A DNA stretch of 15,159 nucleotides, taken from positions 1-15,159 of the forward strand of contig JAGBOM010000026.1 of NCBI GenBank assembly GCA_017633865.1. The letters run 5' to 3'. A model generated the notes under the pieces. It was not told the DNA's origin. It did not search any database and saw only the letters and a program-made list of their open reading frames with translations. Each line of letters begins with the position of its first letter. The stretch's first letter is position 1. Below are positions 1 to 7,384 of the stretch, in pieces. A program made the translations under genes and the position numbers. The stretch is from Opitutales bacterium (GTDB lineage Bacteria; Verrucomicrobiota; Verrucomicrobiia; Opitutales; Intestinicryptomonadaceae).

Positions 1-920
1 GACCTCGACTTAAACTCGCCGTAAATCTTATCCTCCCCCTTCAGGAGCGCGACATACGCTATAATCGGATAGGTTGTCTCCCTATACGCGTAAAAATTCA
101 AAAGAGGGATGTGGCACGAATAATAAATGAACGTTCTGTTTGCCAATGTTTTTGTGTCGCCTTTTTTTAGGTAATTAAGCGACAAAAACAAATTCGGGTA
201 GTAGTGGAAAAATTTGCGCTTGTCCTTTTCCGCGGACACCAACGCGCAAAAACGCTCGTTTTGCAAAATTTTGAAAGCGGCCAAATCCGTGTCCCAAGTC
301 TTCTTGTCCGCCAAATTCAGAAACCTTATAAAGTCCTCAAAGTTGCCGCTCTCAAGGGCGAGGCTTGCGATTTTTAACACGCTTTTATTCGCGCGGAGCC
401 TGTCGCGCTCGCCCCGCAAAATTCCGAAGGCGTAGTCCGAATACTTTTTGTTGTTTGTCGCCAAAAATACGCGGTAGAAGCACTCCGCCCTTAAACACGA
501 ATCCTTCACCCCCGCGGCGAGAGGCGCGTACTTTTGCTCGAATAAAAACGCGCCCGACTCGCCTTCGGCCTTCTCCGAAAGCATCTTTTCTATAAGGATT
601 TCAGCCTTGAAATCTTCGCCCTTAAACGCCGACAAATCGACATTCTCCCCGTTCTTGAACTTAAACAGGGCTATTTGGGCGTCCACGCCTCTTCTTAATT
701 TTTCGCTTAAAAGACGGCTTTTTTGAGCCTCCGCGACCTCCAAAAAGCCGTTTCTCGCCGCGAAAACCGCGGATTTGGCAACCACATGCTCGTCAAAATT
801 CTTGCGCCCAAAAATCGGCCACAGCGCGAGATACGCCGAAAGCAAGGCCGTCGACAGCCCTAAAATCCAAAATGGAGCAAGCTTAAATTTCATAAAGTAA
901 AAGGCTTTGTTGCGCGCCAT
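1..920 (-). CDS. Unrecognised membrane-anchored protein, 3' end cut off by window
   Basis: I do not recognise this protein. The reading frame is open from an ATG at 920 to the left edge, giving 306 complete residues with no stop. The N-terminus (MARNKAFYFMKFK) is basic and is followed by one hydrophobic segment at about residues 16-37, read as a signal anchor. The rest is soluble, rich in Lys, Glu, Ala, Phe and Tyr, and looks mostly helical. Alternating small and aromatic positions vaguely suggest TPR-like repeats, but no motif is decisive. The start is chosen because GGAGG lies five bases upstream, the clearest ribosome-binding site in the window; an internal ATG at 893 lacks this. It follows the family-2 glycosyltransferase on the same strand after 138 bp, so it may be the last polysaccharide-operon gene or the first gene of the next unit. 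The frame is well supported; the function is unknown. Confidence 0.75.
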   Translation of the reverse strand, partial: MARNKAFYFMKFKLAPFWILGLSTALLSAYLALWPIFGRKNFDEHVVAKSAVFAARNGFLEVAEAQKSRLLSEKLRRGVDAQIALFKFKNGENVDLSAFKGEDFKAEILIEKMLSEKAEGESGAFLFEQKYAPLAAGVKDSCLRAECFYRVFLATNNKKYSDYAFGILRGERDRLRANKSVLKIASLALESGNFEDFIRFLNLADKKTWDTDLAAFKILQNERFCALVSAEKDKRKFFHYYPNLFLSLNYLKKGDTKTLANRTFIYYSCHIPLLNFYAYRETTYPIIAYVALLKGEDKIYGEFKSR

Positions 921-925
921 ATTTT

Positions 926-930
926 CCTCC
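926..930 (-). promoter_or_regulatory. Strong Shine-Dalgarno site for the left-edge gene
   Basis: On the minus strand GGAGG is followed by five bases (AAAAT) and then the ATG at 920. This is the only canonical, well-spaced site I find in the window, and it decides the start of the left-edge gene. It contrasts with the weak or absent sites of the polysaccharide genes. Confidence 0.6.
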
Positions 931-1058
931 CCCAAGAGAAGAACGCGCGGTTTCTAAAAAACGGCCTTCGGGATTTGCGCGCGCCCGCGCCGAAGAACAA
1001 CTCCATCGCGACAGGCCGCGCGGCGTTCGGCTTTTGGAAAAAAGAAAACGCATATAAA

Positions 1059-2093
1059 TTAAATAACGATTCTCCCGCTCTTTTGTTTTTTAATCGCGCG
1101 CCTAACCCGAAAGTCCCATAAAAATTTAAAAATTCCATATCTAAATAAAAACGCGGCGGCAAAAGCCGCGTCGACAAGCGCAAACCGCCGTTTTTTTAGC
1201 ATACGGCAAAAAATGGAATTCGGCGAAGCCTTATCGATTAAATCCAAATATTCGGACCGGATTTTTTTCAGTATCTCAACGCGCCTATTCCGCGGGAGCC
1301 TGTATTGCGGCCTGTACATGGAGCATATTACACGCTTCAGGTACATATATACAAAAGAAAGCATATCCTCCGTATATTCTTTGCCTATTATCTCCAGCCA
1401 TTTTTTTGTGGCGCAAAAAAGTTTAAGCTCGGCATCAAAGCTCCAATATTTTTTCGACAGCGACGCCGGATAAAAATAGTAATTATAGCCGCACGCCTCC
1501 GAAACAAACACATTTTCCGCCCGATGCATAAATTCAAGCATAAACAGCATATCCTCCGCCATATTGATGGACGTATCGAAGCGTATGTTGTGCTTATCGA
1601 GCAATTCGCGCCTATACAGCTTTCCAAAAGGGAACCCGTATCTATAAAGGCGCTTGAGAGCCAACGCTTTTTGGGGCGGCATTAGCCCCCCCGTAAAGAC
1701 GTACTCCCTTGCGGAATTATTCGGATAAACGCATTTATACCCCGACACCACCAAATCGACGCCGCTTAGCGGCGCCGCGGTTTCGTAGAGGCTCTTCAGG
1801 TAGTCCGCGCCAAGGGCGTCGTCGGAATCGGCGAAGGCGATCCACTCTCCGGAAGCTTTTGAAAGCCCCGCGTTCCTCGCCGACGACACTCCCCCGTTCG
1901 CCTTATGCGCCACAATCAGCCGCGGGTCCTCCTGCGCCAGTCTTTCGCATATCGCAAGCGAATCGTCCGTCGAGCCGTCGTCTATAAATATTGCCTCAAA
2001 GTCTTTGAAGCTTTGCGAACGTATTGAGTTAATGCATCGCTCGATTGTTTTTGATGCGTTATATACTGGAACTATAATTGAAATCTTCGGCAT
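1059..2093 (-). CDS. Family-2 glycosyltransferase (GT-A fold)
   Basis: The 344-residue protein is predicted to transfer a sugar from a nucleotide-sugar donor to the lipid-linked repeat unit at the cytoplasmic face of the inner membrane. The N-terminal GT-A domain is typical: ISIIVPVYNAS at residues 4-14, DDGSTD at 38-43, NGGVSSARNAGL at 66-77, and the metal-binding DSDD at 89-92. Further on, the AEDM motif around 179-182 (the acidic pair is 180-181) matches the usual catalytic-base region of this family. The C-terminal third is basic and aromatic with no clear membrane span, and may associate with the membrane. The length is normal for single-domain family members. It starts 16 bp after the pyruvyl transferase gene, so it is probably cotranscribed; no strong Shine-Dalgarno is visible. 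Donor and linkage cannot be read from the sequence. Confidence 0.93.
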   Translation of the reverse strand: MPKISIIVPVYNASKTIERCINSIRSQSFKDFEAIFIDDGSTDDSLAICERLAQEDPRLIVAHKANGGVSSARNAGLSKASGEWIAFADSDDALGADYLKSLYETAAPLSGVDLVVSGYKCVYPNNSAREYVFTGGLMPPQKALALKRLYRYGFPFGKLYRRELLDKHNIRFDTSINMAEDMLFMLEFMHRAENVFVSEACGYNYYFYPASLSKKYWSFDAELKLFCATKKWLEIIGKEYTEDMLSFVYMYLKRVICSMYRPQYRLPRNRRVEILKKIRSEYLDLIDKASPNSIFCRMLKKRRFALVDAAFAAAFLFRYGIFKFLWDFRVRRAIKKQKSGRIVI

Positions 2094-2109
2094 GCCGCTT
2101 GTAAAAAAA

Positions 2110-3225
2110 CTATTTTCTTAAATTTTTCAAAAGATATTCTTCGGAGAGTTTTATATGGGAGCTCAATTTGGAATTGTCAATTTCGCCCCATTTTACCGCC
2201 TTAAAATCGACAGGGCTTTCCGAAGTTAAAATCCTGTCCAAAAGCCCCGCGGTCGACAATAATTGGGTTATTCTGTTTTCATCGGGGCTCCCCGCGGATA
2301 CAAAATAAAAATCCCTTTGGAAAATCGTCGAAAACGCCACGCCGTGAAACGATGTGGTTATTACGCAAAAAGCGTTTTTTATGAGCGACAAAAACTGAAG
2401 CGGGCCGGCGGACATTTTAAACGAAAAGGGCGTTGCGTCCTTTCTATATCCCGCCCACACCCTGATAATTTTCGCGCCGGTTTTCTTTGAAATTTTCCGC
2501 GCAATCTTCTCTAATATGTCCGATTTTGAGACTTCATATATTAGAATATATTTTTCTTTATGCTTTTTATCGCCGCAAAGATTGCTCCAATCGCAAGCTG
2601 TCAGGAGAAATGTCGGGTCGATAACCGTGTCGCATTCCATTCCGAGAGACCGAACGATATTGGAAAGCTCTTCCTCCCTTGCGGATATGGCGTAAAAATC
2701 TTTTAGCCCGTTTTTAAACAATATATTGCCAAATAGCCCTTTGGCTCTTCCCGCGCTCGCCGCATATGCTATCTTTCTGGACGACTTAAAAAATTGAACG
2801 TCTCCAAAAAAGACAGGGTCCTCATGATTATGTTCCAGCGACCAAATTTGGTCGCTTCCAAATATTATAACATCGTAATGTTTGTTAAATTCAGATATTC
2901 GCGCAAATGGCTTGCCCGAAAGCGCGATATTATTGTCTATAAAGTTTGAAAACGCCTTTTTTCTGGCATAGAGCCATGGCAGCAACAAAAAACTTCTTGT
3001 TATTGACGCCGCATATCTTACAAGTCTTTTTATTTTTTTAAGGAAATCGCCGCGAGGAAGGTTTAATGTCGGAAAGATAGAATATACAGACGTTAAATAT
3101 TCCGGTTGATAATTTATTATTTCCGCGTCAAAACCGTTGTTGCGAAGAAATTGCGCCAATGCATACCCCTGCAAAACGGCTCCGTAATTATCCGCGCAAT
3201 GGAATGTCAATATGCCTATTTTCAT
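2110..3225 (-). CDS. Polysaccharide pyruvyl transferase family protein
   Basis: This 371-residue protein belongs to the polysaccharide pyruvyl transferase family. Characterised members place a pyruvate ketal from phosphoenolpyruvate on a sugar of an exopolysaccharide or cell-wall polymer. The N-terminus (MKIGILTFH, then NYGAVLQGYAL at 13-23) is the family signature. GSDQIWS at 123-129, DPTFLL at 203-208 and TSFHGVAFS at 291-299 are the other conserved blocks, and the late His is a usual active-site position. There is no signal peptide or membrane span, so it should act in the cytoplasm on lipid-linked intermediates. It lies three bases after the MenD-like gene (TGA GCT ATG arrangement), which suggests translational coupling. 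Family members are diverse, so a ketal pyruvate is likely but unproven. An unusual acyl or enol donor made by the neighbouring enzymes is an alternative. Confidence 0.9.
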   Translation of the reverse strand: MKIGILTFHCADNYGAVLQGYALAQFLRNNGFDAEIINYQPEYLTSVYSIFPTLNLPRGDFLKKIKRLVRYAASITRSFLLLPWLYARKKAFSNFIDNNIALSGKPFARISEFNKHYDVIIFGSDQIWSLEHNHEDPVFFGDVQFFKSSRKIAYAASAGRAKGLFGNILFKNGLKDFYAISAREEELSNIVRSLGMECDTVIDPTFLLTACDWSNLCGDKKHKEKYILIYEVSKSDILEKIARKISKKTGAKIIRVWAGYRKDATPFSFKMSAGPLQFLSLIKNAFCVITTSFHGVAFSTIFQRDFYFVSAGSPDENRITQLLSTAGLLDRILTSESPVDFKAVKWGEIDNSKLSSHIKLSEEYLLKNLRK

Positions 3226-3228
3226 AGC

Positions 3229-4998
3229 TCAACCTTTTATAAAATCGCGCGCGGCTTTGATTCGCTTTTCCCCCAGCGTTTCTTTAAGAGCCGATTTTAT
3301 CGCGGTCTTTGTTTTTTTAACAAAGTTCGACATGGAGCCGCCCTCCACAAAATTCAGAATTTTTTCAAGAGCGTCGCTTTCGTCCCGTGTTTCCGTGAAA
3401 ACTTCAAGGAGCATGGGCTTGCCCGTCGTTTCAGGGGACAGGAAGCGGTCTATAACCGCAAGGAAGCCCTCCTTGTCGCTTGCCGTTAAATATTCATATC
3501 CCAAATCCTCCGCGTAATGCCTTACAAGCGCGTTGGATTTGTTGCCGTAGTGCCCCGCGGCCGCCACATATTTATCCGCCTCTTCGCCGAGGAAGAAGCA
3601 CGGGTGGCTATAATTGCGGAATTCGTTGCCCTTGCCGTTGTTAACCAGCAGTATGCGCACATTGTTGCCGACATGGCGGTTGCCTACTACATTCATGTCG
3701 TAGAAGAACGCAAGGTCTCCGAAAGCTCCGATAAAGAGCTTTTCGGGGTTCGCGAACGACGCGCCAATCATAGCCGAAAGCCCGCCGTCAATCCCGAACC
3801 CGCCGACGTTGCATTTCGCCTTAACCCCGCCGGGGAATTTGAAAAAATTGTAGGAGCGCAGGCAGTGGTAAATGCCCATGTGGAACTCGCAGCCCGCGGG
3901 CAGCTTTGAATGGACTTGCCGAGCCATCCAAATATTGCTGAACGGGAGCTCCGGCATTTGCGATTCAAGCCGCGCCATTTCGGCGTTGAGGGCGTCAATA
4001 TACTCCGTATGCGAAGCGCCCTCCTCCGAATAGCGGTTAAAGAACTCTTCCTCGGGCATCATGAACACCCTGCGGAGCTTGCCCCAAGTATCCCTCAATT
4101 CGCCGTCGGGGCTCACCCTCCAGACATGTTTAAACGACGGCAAATATAGATCTCCGCTCACTTCGCCGATGTGTATGCATAAACTTGCGTTGTTGAGCGC
4201 GGATTTCCATTTTCTTTGGCCCGCGCTCAGCTGGCATCGCGCTTCGTATTTGCCTCTATAGCCGCTTGTATGGTCGCAAAACACCGCCGCGTCGTGGGTC
4301 GCGCAAAATTTGTCTATCGCCTCTACCTGCTTATCCGTAAAATTCGCGTGCGACCCTACATAGACAATTACGCGGCCGTCTTTGGGGATTTGCGGCAATT
4401 CGTCGAATGCCGTATGGCGATATATCGCGTTTGCGGGGGGAAGCTCTTTCACGCCGAAATTTTGGCTGTACCTTGTGTAAAGATTGATGTGGGCGGGGCC
4501 GCCTCCGTTAAGTTTGAGCGCGAGAATAGCCTTGTTCGCCTCGATTTCGCACATGCGCTCGTCTTCCGAGTCTTTGACCATCGGGATTGCGACAGACTCC
4601 ATGGCGATGTCGTTTGGCAAATTTCGGCGGTCTATCTGCTGGTCGACAAGGTGGCCCAAGCAATGGTTGCCCCTTGTGGAAGTAATTGCGAGCACGGGAA
4701 GCTTGCGATAATATGCCTCGGTGAGCCCCGGCATATAGTTGCGCGACGCGGTCGCGCCGGTGCAGCTTATAACAACCGGCTCGCCCGTTTCCGCCGCCAT
4801 GCCGCAGGCGAGATACGCGGCGCTTCTTTCGTCAAACGAAGACCATACCTTAAACCCCGGGTCGTTCTGGACGCTTATAACAAAAGTCATGTTTGTTGTG
4901 CCGGGAGACGCCACCACCCTGCGTATTCCGTGGGCTTTGAGAAGGGCGACTACTATCTGCACGTTGCGTTCGTTTGTATAGTGAAATTCTGAATTCAT
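3229..4998 (-). CDS. MenD-like thiamine-diphosphate-dependent enzyme of a polysaccharide locus
   Basis: This 589-residue protein has the three-domain layout of thiamine-diphosphate enzymes and resembles MenD most. The N-terminal domain has SPGTTN at 31-36, the presumed cofactor-activating Glu57 in FDERSAAYLACGMA, and CTGATASRNYMPGLTEA at 79-95. The cofactor-binding half has GDLAFFYDMN at 427-436 and NN at 453-454, the GD...NN motif in the GDL form used by MenD rather than the usual GDG. The central domain (about 190-340) is poorly conserved. After the catalytic fold, a Lys-rich, probably amphipathic tail (about 555-589) extends the chain. No other menaquinone gene is present; the neighbours are a reductase 12 bp upstream and a pyruvyl transferase 3 bp downstream. 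I therefore infer a carboligase or 2-oxoacid decarboxylase making a sugar or substituent precursor. The fold is secure; the substrate is unknown. Confidence 0.9.
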   Translation of the reverse strand: MNSEFHYTNERNVQIVVALLKAHGIRRVVASPGTTNMTFVISVQNDPGFKVWSSFDERSAAYLACGMAAETGEPVVISCTGATASRNYMPGLTEAYYRKLPVLAITSTRGNHCLGHLVDQQIDRRNLPNDIAMESVAIPMVKDSEDERMCEIEANKAILALKLNGGGPAHINLYTRYSQNFGVKELPPANAIYRHTAFDELPQIPKDGRVIVYVGSHANFTDKQVEAIDKFCATHDAAVFCDHTSGYRGKYEARCQLSAGQRKWKSALNNASLCIHIGEVSGDLYLPSFKHVWRVSPDGELRDTWGKLRRVFMMPEEEFFNRYSEEGASHTEYIDALNAEMARLESQMPELPFSNIWMARQVHSKLPAGCEFHMGIYHCLRSYNFFKFPGGVKAKCNVGGFGIDGGLSAMIGASFANPEKLFIGAFGDLAFFYDMNVVGNRHVGNNVRILLVNNGKGNEFRNYSHPCFFLGEEADKYVAAAGHYGNKSNALVRHYAEDLGYEYLTASDKEGFLAVIDRFLSPETTGKPMLLEVFTETRDESDALEKILNFVEGGSMSNFVKKTKTAIKSALKETLGEKRIKAARDFIKG

Positions 4999-5010
4999 GG
5001 CTCTAAATAT

Positions 5011-5841
5011 TTATTTCCAGCGGGCGTTGATTGTTTGGGCGTTGTTGCATGTAATAATCTGGCCTGATATGCAGCCCGAAGCGTCCGAGACGAGGAACGC
5101 GGCGGTTTCCGCCACTTCTTCAGGCAGATAGAATCTTCCGGTTGCGTATTCCCCCGCGTTGAGGCTGCCGTCCGCTTTTATGCCGGTCATATCCGACGCC
5201 GTTATCCCCGGGGCGACCGCGTTTACGCGGATGCCCTCCTTGCGGAAAAGGTAGGCCAAACCTTGAACCATGCTGTTTACGGCCGCCTTTGTAAAGCCGT
5301 AGGGGCGGAAATCCATCGTATCCCCCGTCTCGGAGGAGACAAACAGCACATTACCTTTCGAGTTCCCGTCTTTAAGATGCCTTATAAAGGCTTGCGTAAG
5401 GAAAAACGCGCCCTTAAAATTGGTGTCGATTTGCTTGTCGAAAGTCTCGGGCGTTACGTCAAAAAAGGTAGGTTCATGAAGCGAAATGCCTGCGTTGTTA
5501 ACCAATACATTCGCGCCGCCGAGAATCTTCGACGCTTCCTCAATGAACGTGTTGAATCCCGACGGGTTGGATACATCCAGCTTCAGATACTTGCACCCCG
5601 CCAGCGAGGCGCCGTCTTTTAAAGTCTGCTCGTTTCTTCCCGCAATCAGCACTTCCGCCCCCTCTGCTACAAACTTTTTTGCCATGGCAAGCCCCAGACC
5701 CCTGCCGCCGCCTGTAATAATAACCTTTTTCCCCGCGAGGCGATTGTCGGCCCGCAGGTAGGAAACTTCCGCATAAACCGGCCTTGCCTCCCCGTGGAGA
5801 AGGAACGAAACTAAATGCTTTATTTTTGATTTTACGCCCAT
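5011..5841 (-). CDS. SDR-family NAD(P)-dependent oxidoreductase
   Basis: This 276-residue protein is a classical short-chain dehydrogenase/reductase. The Rossmann motif TGGGRGLG is at 43-50, AGRNE at 67-71 suggests NADP preference, NNAG is at 115-118, the catalytic Ser is in VSSETGD (about 169), and the Tyr181-Lys185 pair lies in YGFTK. PGITASDMTG at 211-220 is the usual substrate-loop region. About 35 residues precede the core; the basic, hydrophobic start (MGVKSKIKHLVSFLL) could be a membrane-surface helix. The ATG lies inside the end of the flippase gene, with a 10-base overlap (ATGGGCGTAA), so translation is probably coupled. It sits 12 bp before the MenD-like gene. I infer that it reduces a keto product of that enzyme or a keto-sugar. 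The substrate cannot be read from the sequence. Confidence 0.93.
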   Translation of the reverse strand: MGVKSKIKHLVSFLLHGEARPVYAEVSYLRADNRLAGKKVIITGGGRGLGLAMAKKFVAEGAEVLIAGRNEQTLKDGASLAGCKYLKLDVSNPSGFNTFIEEASKILGGANVLVNNAGISLHEPTFFDVTPETFDKQIDTNFKGAFFLTQAFIRHLKDGNSKGNVLFVSSETGDTMDFRPYGFTKAAVNSMVQGLAYLFRKEGIRVNAVAPGITASDMTGIKADGSLNAGEYATGRFYLPEEVAETAAFLVSDASGCISGQIITCNNAQTINARWK

Positions 5842-7373
5842 TTTACCATTGTTTTGATTTTATAGATTATTTTTCCGACCGTCATCTCGCGCTCATGCCT
5901 TGTAAGCCCGACAAAGCAAGCCGCCAGCCCTACCGAAGCCGCGCTTACGACAGTTGTGGCGAAGAGCCGCGCGACAGTCGGCCGCATTGAATTGGCAAAC
6001 ATAACAGGGGCAATGCCGCCTATTATGGTTGTAAGCGCTACCGGGGCTAAAACTTCCTTTAAGAACATTTTTATCGGGAAATTCAGCAGCCCCTTCATTA
6101 TATACAGCCTTGTCGCGTTGACCGCGACGTACACAAGTATGTAAATGACATAAGCGCTGTACGCGGGCATCCCCCGCGCGAAAGCGAGCCACGTCAGCGG
6201 GAAAACAAACAGGCCCACCGACGTGATGTAAATGACGTACCTTTTGATATTGCCGGTGGCCATGCACGCCGTGTACCCCGTATTGCCCAATATGTTCACC
6301 ATCGCGCCTATGAGCGACAGCCTGACAAATACGGCCGCGTCGTCCGGAACTATTTTAAGCCAAAGGGCAAGAACCGTTTCCGTTTCAATCAGCAGCGGAA
6401 CCGCCATCATAAGAAGAAGCAAATAGGAGAACTTGGCCCCCCTGCATATAAGAACGAACATTTGGGGGATTTCGCCGGCGGCGTAATTCTTGGTAATCTG
6501 CGGATTGATTGCCGTCGTGAAGTTGTCCACAAACCGCGTAACCGCCCCCTCAACCTGCGTGGCAATACCGCGCGAGGCGTTAAGCGCCACGCCGAAGAAC
6601 AAGTTTATCAAAATGCTCACGCCTTGTATGTTGAAAATGTAGGCCGCGCCGGTAAAAAAGCTCCAGCCCGCGAACCCCGTCATTTCTTTCGCGATAGACT
6701 TGTCTTTTACAAAGCGATATTTGCATTCCTCAAAATTCCTTCCGCAATAAATCCCGTAAATCAATCTGATAAGGACTGCCGCAAGAAGCATAAGCAGCGC
6801 GTAAAATATCAGCTTGTCAAACGGCGCGAATGCCAGCGCAAGGCACGCCGCAAGCCTCAAAACGGCTTCAAGAATGCTTATATAAGCAAAAGCCGACATT
6901 CTCTCATGCGCCACTATGCACGCGGTATACGGCACGCTCACAAGATTTATGCAAAAAGTAAAGAGCGAGCATTGAAGCACCCAATTTGCCGCGTACATCC
7001 TTTCGGGCGGTATGTCCATAATGGAGTTCAAAAACCATACGCCCGCGCTTTCGCCAAGAAGCAATATCAGTATCGCCAGGCAAATCTGGATGTTGACGCT
7101 GGTGGAGAATACCGCCCCCAGCCGCTTAAAGTCTTTGCGCCCCAATTCAAACGTGAGAAAGCGGCTAATGGAGCCCGACAACGCCGTCGAAATAACGGAA
7201 AACATCGCCACGACTCCGCCGACGACATTATAAATGCCGTAGTCGTCCACGCCCAGCTGCAATAATATGACGCGGCTCGCGTACAGCGACAGCGCCATGG
7301 TAATCAGGGTGCGGCAATATAGCAGTATCGTATTCTTTGCTATGCGCTTGTTATTTGCGGAAATATCTGGCAT
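5832..7373 (-). CDS. wzx: Wzx-like oligosaccharide flippase
   Basis: This 513-residue polytopic membrane protein belongs to the MOP/polysaccharide-transporter superfamily and should move the undecaprenyl-linked repeat unit to the periplasmic face. The N-terminus is typical: a short cytoplasmic lead, a first span around residues 15-32, SRVILLQLGVDDYGIYNVVGG at 33-53, then SGSISRFLTFELG near 66-78. I count about 12-14 hydrophobic segments, with basic loops between some of them. The length is normal for Wzx. The start lies 11 bp after the GINT1-N-type gene, and the end overlaps the SDR gene by 10 bases, so the three are very likely one transcript. No good Shine-Dalgarno precedes the ATG. Sequence divergence in this family prevents any prediction of the glycan carried. 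Confidence 0.93.
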   Translation of the reverse strand: MPDISANNKRIAKNTILLYCRTLITMALSLYASRVILLQLGVDDYGIYNVVGGVVAMFSVISTALSGSISRFLTFELGRKDFKRLGAVFSTSVNIQICLAILILLLGESAGVWFLNSIMDIPPERMYAANWVLQCSLFTFCINLVSVPYTACIVAHERMSAFAYISILEAVLRLAACLALAFAPFDKLIFYALLMLLAAVLIRLIYGIYCGRNFEECKYRFVKDKSIAKEMTGFAGWSFFTGAAYIFNIQGVSILINLFFGVALNASRGIATQVEGAVTRFVDNFTTAINPQITKNYAAGEIPQMFVLICRGAKFSYLLLLMMAVPLLIETETVLALWLKIVPDDAAVFVRLSLIGAMVNILGNTGYTACMATGNIKRYVIYITSVGLFVFPLTWLAFARGMPAYSAYVIYILVYVAVNATRLYIMKGLLNFPIKMFLKEVLAPVALTTIIGGIAPVMFANSMRPTVARLFATTVVSAASVGLAACFVGLTRHEREMTVGKIIYKIKTMVKWA

Positions 7374-7384
7374 GCGCGCTAAAA

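Noticed and set aside
1015..1024. Perfect palindrome GCCGCGCGGC in the gap before the left-edge gene
   Set aside because: It is short, GC-only and not followed by a T tract; such palindromes are expected in this CG-rich spacer.
890..1183. 97-codon minus-strand frame spanning the gap after the family-2 glycosyltransferase
   Set aside because: It overlaps the glycosyltransferase and the left-edge gene in another frame, is rich in Arg and Phe, and has no plausible start signal.
4216..4992. 258-codon plus-strand open frame
   Set aside because: It is antisense to the MenD-like gene, whose motifs are complete, and its translation shows no recognisable domain.
3229..4998. Calling the thiamine-diphosphate enzyme menD
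   Set aside because: The motifs are MenD-like, but no menaquinone gene is nearby and all neighbours are polysaccharide genes, so the name would mislead.
6462..7265. 267-codon plus-strand open frame
   Set aside because: It is antisense to the flippase. Its very basic, low-hydrophobicity translation is typical of a shadow of a membrane-protein gene.
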